From assembly GCA_902570265.1 (NCBI GenBank), contig CACFXF010000021.1, positions 1 through 32,213 on the forward strand: a stretch of 32,213 bases of DNA, given 5' to 3'. The stretch is from an uncultured Alphaproteobacteria bacterium (GTDB lineage Bacteria > Pseudomonadota > Alphaproteobacteria > Rhodobacterales > Rhodobacteraceae). Shown piece after piece: positions 26,212 to 32,213 of the stretch (position 1 is the first letter of the stretch; every line of letters begins with the position of its first letter). The notes under the pieces are model-generated. The model was not told where the DNA came from. It worked only from the letters and a program-made list of their open reading frames with translations, and did no database searches. The position numbers and the translations under genes are program-made.

Positions 26212-26709
26212 ATGGATAATAATAAAAATAATATTGTAATATTTCAAAGTAATGTCCAAAATGTAAAAAAAGAATGGATTGATTATAATGGGCATATGAA
26301 TGTAGCTTATTATACTCTTGCGTTTGATAATTCACTAGATGATTTTTTGGAAACAATTTTAGAAATTGGTCCTACTTTTGTAAAAAAAGAAAAACAAGGA
26401 CCATATTCACTTCAAGCAAATTACCATTATTTAGACGAATTAAGATTAGGTGATAAATTTTTTATAAAAATTTATATAATTAATTCTGATAAAAAAAAGA
26501 TTCATACTGTTCTTGAAATGATAGATTTTAAAACAAAAATACAAGTTGCAGTTTGCGAAACTTTATTAATTAATGTTGATTTAAATATACGGAAATCAGT
26601 TAATTATGGAACTGATGTAATAAAAAGAATTGAACAATATCAAGCTAAATGTTCAGAGATTAAATTGCCTTTACAAGTTGGTAAGAATTTAAAAATTATA
26701 AAAAAATAA
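26212..26709 (+). CDS. Hotdog-fold acyl-CoA thioesterase (4HBT-like)
   Basis: This is a 165-residue single-domain protein. The segment EWIDYNGHMNVAYY (about 21-34) is the hallmark of 4HBT-type thioesterases, with the catalytic Asp and the DYNGHMN loop. The wording WIDYNGHM resembles the thioesterase domain attached to L-carnitine dehydrogenase, which hydrolyses betainyl-CoA. That specificity is only a suggestion. The ATG at 26212 has GAAGAG seven bases upstream, while an in-frame GTG at 26197 would add five residues. The gene is divergent from the FAD-linked dehydrogenase. It is convergent with the aminopeptidase gene, with only one base between the two stop codons. Confidence 0.8.
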   Translation: MDNNKNNIVIFQSNVQNVKKEWIDYNGHMNVAYYTLAFDNSLDDFLETILEIGPTFVKKEKQGPYSLQANYHYLDELRLGDKFFIKIYIINSDKKKIHTVLEMIDFKTKIQVAVCETLLINVDLNIRKSVNYGTDVIKRIEQYQAKCSEIKLPLQVGKNLKIIKK

Positions 26710-26710
26710 A

Positions 26711-28532
26711 TTAAATTGGTGAGCAGATTTTATTCAGCCAGTCTCTTTGTTCGCTAAGTAATCTTCTTTCGTATTTTTTTATAATTTGCAGATGATAATT
26801 ATTTATCCATTCAATTTCATTTTTATCTAATAAATCCTTTATTATTAATTCCTTATCAAGCGGACAGTAAGTTAATGTCTCAAAATAAAGTGTTGGAATT
26901 TTTTGCACTCTTGTTAATTTTTTTGGTTCTTTTATTAAAAGTAAATTCTCAATTCTAATTCCATGGCTATTTTTTAAGTAATACCCAGGTTCATTAGAAA
27001 CTATCATTCCTGGTTTAAGTTCCACCTCGTTTCTTTTTGAAATAGCTTGTGGTCCTTCATGAACAGAAAGAAAGGAACCTACTCCATGTCCTGTTCCATG
27101 TTCATAATCTAGATTTTCTTGCCATAAATTGTATCTTGCAATGCTATCCAAATCTTTTCCAGATAATCCAATTGGCCACTTTAATTTTGAAATAGCAATC
27201 ATTCCCTTAAGTACAAGTGTATAGTGTTTTCGTCTCAAATAATCTATTTTTCCAAAACCAATAGTCCTAGTTATATCAGTAGTGCCCTCAAGATATTGGC
27301 CACCACTATCAATTAAAATTAAATCGCCATTTCTAAGTATTCTATTTGTTTTAAGATTTGCTTTATAATGAATTATTGCACCGTTTGGTCCTGATCCACA
27401 AATTGTATCAAAGGAAGGACCAACATAATTTCTAGATGTTTTTTCGAAAGTTAGAAAGAGTTTCAATGATATCAATTTCAGACAATTTTTTTCTTTTATT
27501 TTTTTCTAACCAATAAAGAAGATTAATCATTGCCAGCCCGTCTTTTCTATGAGCTATTTTACTATTTTGTATTTCAACTCTATTTTTTATAGATTTCCTT
27601 AATAAAACAGGATCTGATTTATTTAAAATTTTTGTTTTTTTTGAAGATAATAGGTTTTCAACTGCTGCTGGGCAGTTATTACCATCCAACCAAATTTTCC
27701 CTTTAAGTTTTTTTAGATTTTTAGAAAAGAATTTGATATTGAAAAATTTAATATTTGTTTCAAAACTTTTTATTAAACTTTCACTCAGTTTTTCTTTTAT
27801 TACAAAAATTTCGAGGTTACAATTTTTTCCTTGGATCGCATATGATTTTACACATGGAGTATTTGGTATATCAAAACCTCTTATATTACCTAACCAACTT
27901 ATGGATTCTGGTAGAGTATATATAATATAGTCAACCTTGATTTTTTTTTTTAAATTATCTAGTTCATCTAGCTTTGAAGAATATGAATTCCCACTATATT
28001 TTTCTGAAAGTTTAAAGATTTGATTAATTGTTTCTTTAGGTTTATCTAACCACAATTTATCAATTAAATTTTCAACTTTTTTTAATTTATATATTCCTTT
28101 GAATTCATTCTTTAAATCATTAATTTCGTTTACAGTATGTAACCAGGGATCAAAACCTATTTTATTAAATACAAAAATATTTTTTTTTAACCAGTTATAG
28201 ATAGTTTTTTTTTCAAGTTTTTTAATTAAGATTTGAGGATTATTTTTTTCAACTTCAGCCTGAATTGTGTATCTACCATCAACAAATAGGACAATACATT
28301 TCATGGTTACAATGCATAAACCGGCTGATCCAGAAAAATTAGTAATCCACTTAAGTCTATTGTCATTTTCTGAAATAAATTCACCTTGAAAACAATCAGC
28401 TCTTGGTATTAGGTAAGCTCCAATTTTATTTTTGGACATTAAATTTCTTAAAGATTTAATTTTTTCTTTACCTGATAAATAGCTATTCCTAATTTCAATT
28501 TTTGATTTTGATGTATATTCTAAAGTTTCCAT
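26711..28532 (-). pseudogene. Aminopeptidase P (Xaa-Pro aminopeptidase, M24B), frameshifted in an A6 run
   Basis: Two frames together encode about 606 residues, fitting the long three-domain aminopeptidase P type. The first part (ATG at 28532; an upstream in-frame TTG lies at 28601) has two creatinase-like N-terminal domains (AYLIPRADCFQGE, ITNFSGSAG, VDGRYTIQAE, WLGNIRG). It ends in NFRKNI and a stop. The second continues from TSRNYVGPSFDTI. It contains all five dimetal ligands of the pita-bread domain: Asp in DSGGQY, Asp in TTDITRT, His in HGTGHGVG, Glu in SNEPGYY and Glu in IRIENLL. Removing one A from the A6 run (27439-27444, as T on the + strand) joins them as NFRKTSRNYVG. The family releases N-terminal residues before proline. 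Pseudogene, sequence error and slippage are all possible. Confidence 0.85.
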
Positions 28533-28566
28533 GATTTTATTTTTAGTTCCAAAATTTAAAAATTTG

Positions 28567-30396
28567 TTAAGCAATCTTAAGTTTTTTTTCTTTTTTATCA
28601 AAAAGCTTAGCTAGTTGTTCTGTCATGGCTCCAGCTAGTTGCTCTATGTCAGTTATAGTTATGGCATTTCTATAATAACGCGTAACATCATGACCAATAC
28701 CAATAGCAATTAGCTCAATAAGACCACGCTTTTCTATCATAGAAATCACATTCTTTAGATGATTTTCTAAGTAATTTGATTGATTTACAGATAAAGTAGA
28801 GTCATCTACTGGAGCTCCATCTGAAATAACCATCAATATTTTTCTTGATTCACTTCTTTTAATTAGTCTTTTGTTTGCCCATTCTAACGCTTCCCCATCT
28901 ATATTTTCTTTTAATAATCCTTCTTTCATCATAAGGCCCAAATTAAGTCTTGCTCTACGTAAGGGTACATCCGCTTGTTTATAGATTACATGTCTAAGAT
29001 CATTAAGTCGACCAGGATTATTTGGTCTATCTTTTGACAGCCAATCTTCTCTGGATTTACCACCTTTCCAAGCTTTAGTTGTGAAACCTAAAATTTCACA
29101 CTTTACTTGGCATCTTTCTAATGTAGATGCAATTATTTCTGCACATATTGCCGCTATTGAAATGGGCCTACCTCTCATGGATCCTGAATTATCAATCAAT
29201 AAAGTAACTATGGTATCTTTGAATTCAATTTCGCTTTCTTGTTTATATGTCAATGGTGTTGTTGGATTAGTTATTATCCTTGCAAGTCGAGATGCATCCA
29301 AAAATCCCTCTTCAAGATCAAATTTCCACGTTCGATTTTGTTGAGCCTGAAGTCTCCTTTGTAATTTATTTGCTAACCTTGAAACTGCTCCTTTTACTTG
29401 ATCGAGTTGTTGTTCAAGATAAACTCGAAGCTTTGCTAATTCTTCGTCACCTGCAAGATTTTCTGCTAGTATTTCTTCATCATAAATATTATTAAAGACC
29501 TTATAATTAGGATCTGCCTCAGAAAAAAATGAATTAGTTTTTTTTCTATTATTTTGTTCTTCATTTGTATCTTCCTGTTGTTCAACTTCATTGATTTCCT
29601 CCTCTACTGAAAGATCATCCGTAGTCGAACTATCAGAAACTAATTCTTCAACCTCATCGGGCAGTTGTTGTTCATCGTTATCATTTTCATCTGAATTTTC
29701 ACTTTTATTACTCTCATCATTTTGATCATCATTGTCTGTATTATCGTCATATTCAGGTTCTTCTCCCAACTGGTCGCCATAACCTAAATCTTTGATTATA
29801 TTTCTACTTAATTTTGCAAACTCTTCCTGGTTATCTATTGAAGATAAAATTTTTGAAAAATTACTTTTACTTTCATTTAATATAAAATCCTCCCACATAT
29901 TTAAACCTTTCTGAGAGTTCTTAGATAATTTATAATGTAAAGTCTTTTTTTTAATTAGAAGTCTTAGAGAGTCTTGAAGTGGAAATTTTTGGTTTGGCTC
30001 GGATTTTTCAAAAAATCTCTTACTTTCCTTTTCAATTTTATTTTCAATATTTTTAGCAGCACCTGGGTAGATTGATCCACCAACAGCTTCACATCTGGCT
30101 TTTTCCATTTCATTAAATAAATTTAGTGCAATATCTCCTTTTGGTGCATATTTTTGATCTATTGATTCATCATGATACCTTATATACAAAGCTTTGGAGT
30201 CTGCTTCACCCCTTGCATAAATAATATCATTTCCTGAATTATCATTCGAAATTCTAGATAACTGAATGGTATTTTGATTATTTTTGGTTACTTCATTTTC
30301 AAAATTGATAGTTAGGTCATTTTTTTTTGAAATAGCTCTAGTAGTTTCGCTAAGTGCTTTTTTAACGGGTTCACTTGAAAATTTCTTTTTATTCAT
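28567..30396 (-). CDS. cobT: Cobaltochelatase-type subunit CobT (VWA-domain protein)
   Basis: This is a 609-residue protein. An N-terminal domain begins [17 protein letters not shown] and has the family's RYHD region. A strongly acidic Asp/Glu/Asn/Ser-rich linker lies at about 205-290. The C-terminal von Willebrand A domain has the metal-ion-dependent adhesion site [10 protein letters not shown] (Asp about 402, Ser 404, Ser 406) and the later [10 protein letters not shown]. With CobS and CobN it forms the ATP-dependent aerobic cobalt chelatase. CobN is not in this window, and no other cobalamin gene is seen, so chelatase function here is unproven. The ATG at 30396 overlaps the cobS stop by 8 nt. 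A TTG at 30414 is an alternative. The order cobS-cobT is typical of alphaproteobacteria. Confidence 0.93.
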   Translation of the reverse strand: MNKKKFSSEPVKKALSETTRAISKKNDLTINFENEVTKNNQNTIQLSRISNDNSGNDIIYARGEADSKALYIRYHDESIDQKYAPKGDIALNLFNEMEKARCEAVGGSIYPGAAKNIENKIEKESKRFFEKSEPNQKFPLQDSLRLLIKKKTLHYKLSKNSQKGLNMWEDFILNESKSNFSKILSSIDNQEEFAKLSRNIIKDLGYGDQLGEEPEYDDNTDNDDQNDESNKSENSDENDNDEQQLPDEVEELVSDSSTTDDLSVEEEINEVEQQEDTNEEQNNRKKTNSFFSEADPNYKVFNNIYDEEILAENLAGDEELAKLRVYLEQQLDQVKGAVSRLANKLQRRLQAQQNRTWKFDLEEGFLDASRLARIITNPTTPLTYKQESEIEFKDTIVTLLIDNSGSMRGRPISIAAICAEIIASTLERCQVKCEILGFTTKAWKGGKSREDWLSKDRPNNPGRLNDLRHVIYKQADVPLRRARLNLGLMMKEGLLKENIDGEALEWANKRLIKRSESRKILMVISDGAPVDDSTLSVNQSNYLENHLKNVISMIEKRGLIELIAIGIGHDVTRYYRNAITITDIEQLAGAMTEQLAKLFDKKEKKLKIA

Positions 30397-31375
30397 CTTT
30401 ATTTTTATTGACAATATTTGGGTTTATTAAGCTTTCAGATAATTCTTCATCAAAGCATCTTTGAAAAAATTCAGCTACAGTTGTTCTTTCTAATTCATCG
30501 CATTTATTGAGAAATGTAACGCGAAATGAGAAAGCTATATCTTTAAAAATTTCAAGGTTTTGAGCCCAATTTATAACTGTTCTGGGAGACATTACTGTAG
30601 AAATATCTCCATTTATAAAAGCATTTCTGGTTAGGTCTGCTACTCCAATCATTCTAGCTATTGTTTTTTTTCCGTCCTCAGTTAACATTGATGGTAATTT
30701 GCTCAATACTATGTCTAATTCGTGATCGCTGGATAAATAATTTAATGTTGAAACTATTGACCATCTATCCATTTGGCCTTGGTTAATTTGTTGTGTTCCA
30801 TGATATAGACCTGTGGTATCGCCAAGTCCAACAGTATTTGAGGTAGCAAATAATCTAAAATATTTATTGGGTGATATAATCTGATTTTGGTCAAGTAAGG
30901 TTAATTTCCCGTCAGTTTCCAAAACTCGTTGTATTACAAACATTACATCTGGTCTACCTGCATCATACTCGTCAAAAACTAAGGCACAAGAGTTTTGCAA
31001 TGCCCAAGGAAGTATTCCCTCTTGGAATTCTGTAATCTGTTTGCCTTCTTTTAATTTGATTACATCTTTTCCTATTAAGTCAATCCGACTTATATGGCTA
31101 TCCAGATTTACCCTAACACAAGGCCAATTAAGTCTAGCTGCAATCTGTTCAATATGAGTAGATTTTCCGGTACCATGATAGCCTTGAATGATAACTCTTC
31201 TATTATGCTCGAATCCAGCAAGTATGGCCAAGGTAGTTTCTTTTGAAAATCTATAAGAGCTATCAATCTCAGGAACCCTGTCTGTTTTTTTCTCAAAACC
31301 TCTAACTATCATTTGAGAATCTATATTAAAAATTTTTTCTACACTGATAGTCTTTGTCGGAATTACTTCACTCAT
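30389..31375 (-). CDS. cobS: Cobaltochelatase-type AAA+ ATPase subunit CobS
   Basis: This is a 328-residue AAA+ ATPase of the MoxR-related group. The N-terminal helical region is followed by Walker A GYHGTGKS (65-72), a conserved [16 protein letters not shown] segment, Walker [11 protein letters not shown] (about 131-140), sensor [11 protein letters not shown], and the arginine-rich GQMDRWSI. It forms a hexameric ring with CobT in the aerobic cobalt chelatase. It starts 42 nt after the J-domain protein gene and overlaps cobT by 8 nt, so the three are probably one operon. The unrelated Salmonella-type CobS (cobalamin synthase) is not meant here. Confidence 0.95.
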   Translation of the reverse strand: MSEVIPTKTISVEKIFNIDSQMIVRGFEKKTDRVPEIDSSYRFSKETTLAILAGFEHNRRVIIQGYHGTGKSTHIEQIAARLNWPCVRVNLDSHISRIDLIGKDVIKLKEGKQITEFQEGILPWALQNSCALVFDEYDAGRPDVMFVIQRVLETDGKLTLLDQNQIISPNKYFRLFATSNTVGLGDTTGLYHGTQQINQGQMDRWSIVSTLNYLSSDHELDIVLSKLPSMLTEDGKKTIARMIGVADLTRNAFINGDISTVMSPRTVINWAQNLEIFKDIAFSFRVTFLNKCDELERTTVAEFFQRCFDEELSESLINPNIVNKNKDE

Positions 31376-31417
31376 TAATTATTCCTTATTTTTTTTGTCA
31401 TAAATATTTAAAATTTA

Positions 31418-32065
31418 TTAATCTTTAAAACTTCTGCTTAATTTTATTTGATCCCATGCCCATACAACCTCTGAAAGACGATCTTCATCCGCCCTACTAC
31501 CAGAATTTCTGTCAGGGTGTAAATCTTTTACCATTTCTTTATATATTTTTCTTAATTCACTTTTCGTTGATGTATCACTAGCACCAAGTATATCAAGTGC
31601 TTTTTTTTCGCTTGCTGGTATCCTTCTAGAAAATGGTTTGTTTTGATTAGCTTTTGGTTTTTCTTTATTAGAAAATAATTCATAGGGATCCTCCAATCCT
31701 AGTCTTTTCCAAGCTTTACCTTCTGCTTGTATTTTATCCTTCTGAGCATCACTATTCAGTGGTGTAGTTTTTCTTTCCCAAACACTATCTGCTTTAAACT
31801 GATTTTCTAACTCTTCTTGGGAGTGACCTTCAAAGTAATTCCATTTTTTATTATATTCTTTAACATGCTTCAAACAAAACCAGTTAAATTCTTCTACATT
31901 CTTAGGTGATTTGGGTGCTCTATATTTTCCTATTAACTCACATCCCACAACGTCACATTTATGAGAAGAGCCTTCAAATGCACCGCTAGATCCTTTATTT
32001 TTGGCTCTTCGCTTTTTATCAGCAGAAACTGATATATCAAATTCAAAGGGTATTTTACTACTCAT
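31418..32065 (-). CDS. J-domain (DnaJ-like) protein of the cobS-cobT neighbourhood
   Basis: This is a 215-residue protein with its J domain at the C-terminus (about 153-212). It carries KALDILGASDTSTKSELRK and the HPD tripeptide (183-185) needed to stimulate Hsp70 ATPase. The N-terminal part is basic and then has C37-x4-C42 and C64-x2-H67 within CDVVGC and WFCLKH, spaced like a zinc-binding site. A conserved WNYFEG/KADSVWERKT stretch lies between. The canonical DnaJ G/F and four-repeat zinc domains are absent, so this is a type III J-protein. Such proteins commonly lie directly upstream of cobS in alphaproteobacteria. Their function is not established. It is divergent from the putative bolA, with 70 nt between the starts. 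Confidence 0.88.
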   Translation of the reverse strand: MSSKIPFEFDISVSADKKRRAKNKGSSGAFEGSSHKCDVVGCELIGKYRAPKSPKNVEEFNWFCLKHVKEYNKKWNYFEGHSQEELENQFKADSVWERKTTPLNSDAQKDKIQAEGKAWKRLGLEDPYELFSNKEKPKANQNKPFSRRIPASEKKALDILGASDTSTKSELRKIYKEMVKDLHPDRNSGSRADEDRLSEVVWAWDQIKLSRSFKD

Positions 32066-32135
32066 TAATAACTACCAATTAATTTATATTTTATTGTTGT
32101 CATAATAAAATAATGTTTTATTTTTAGATTTCAAA

Positions 32136-32213
32136 ATGAACATTATGAAAAGTATAAAAACAATGCAAGTAAGATTAACCATCATTAAGAAGTTAGAAGA
32201 AAAATTTAATCCT
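32136..32213 (+). CDS. Putative BolA-family protein (5' end only, runs off the right edge)
   Basis: Only 26 codons are visible, starting at ATG 32136 and open to the window edge. The segment VRLTIIKKLEEKFNP resembles the first helix of BolA proteins, in which a pattern of I-x-K-K-L-x-x-x-F-x-P precedes the LEV(I/V)D(E/D)ESHxHAGH core. The core itself lies outside the window. The position divergent from the J-domain/cobS/cobT genes is where a bolA gene is often found in alphaproteobacteria. An in-frame ATG at 32145 and another at 32163 are alternative starts. BolA proteins work with monothiol glutaredoxins in iron-sulfur trafficking. The call rests on a short segment plus context. Confidence 0.5.
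   Translation, partial: MNIMKSIKTMQVRLTIIKKLEEKFNP

Noticed and set aside
1-32213. CRISPR arrays, tRNA genes, insertion sequences, integrases, attachment sites
   Set aside because: I saw no spaced direct repeats, tRNA cloverleaf, transposase or integrase reading frame, or terminal inverted repeats in the window.

Overview
The window looks like a chromosomal segment of an AT-rich alphaproteobacterium, probably a free-living (possibly marine) lineage with a compact genome. By eye it is roughly 30% GC. The affiliation is an inference. It rests on the gene order mraZ-rsmH-ftsL-ftsI-mur-ftsQAZ-lpxC-bamD-recN, on the cobS-cobT-J-domain-bolA neighbourhood, on FtsZ ending in an IPAFLRRQ-type peptide behind a long linker, and on a divergent tadA/rluB pair. 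Genes are tightly packed, with many 1-23 nt overlaps and several TTG or GTG starts.

Layout. 1-285 (-) is the 5' part of tadA. 321-1058 (+) is an RluB-type pseudouridine synthase. 1089-1449 (+) is the RNase P RNA. 1450-1765 is a 316-nt non-coding leader in front of mraZ. It holds two candidate promoters, four 10-bp-spaced CCA/TGG repeats that look like a MraZ operator, and two perfect hairpins. 1766-20289 (+) is a complete dcw cluster: mraZ, rsmH, ftsL, ftsI, murE, murF, mraY, murD, ftsW, murG, murC, murB, ddl, ftsQ, ftsA, ftsZ. It is followed by lpxC, bamD and recN (20397-23826). Together these supply the cytoplasmic and lipid-linked steps of peptidoglycan synthesis, the septal synthase pair FtsW/FtsI, the divisome core, the committed step of lipid A synthesis, an outer-membrane assembly lipoprotein and a DNA-repair ATPase.

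23.8-28.5 kb is an accessory stretch of mixed orientation: a 3-hydroxyisobutyrate-dehydrogenase-type oxidoreductase (-, frameshifted), an FAD-linked D-lactate/D-2-hydroxyacid dehydrogenase (-), a hotdog thioesterase (+) and a large aminopeptidase P (-, frameshifted). Both frameshifts are single extra A residues in A-runs, and both downstream fragments keep the catalytic residues.

28.6-32.2 kb holds cobT, cobS and a small J-domain protein with a possible Cys/His metal site (all -). A divergent gene whose first 26 codons look like BolA runs off the right edge.

The window is mostly a well-known housekeeping region. I do not see a clearly new multi-gene system. The most interesting points are the architecture of the mraZ leader, the two same-direction homopolymer frameshifts, and the AAA+/VWA/J-domain (CobS/CobT/DnaJ-like) module, which may act outside cobalamin synthesis.
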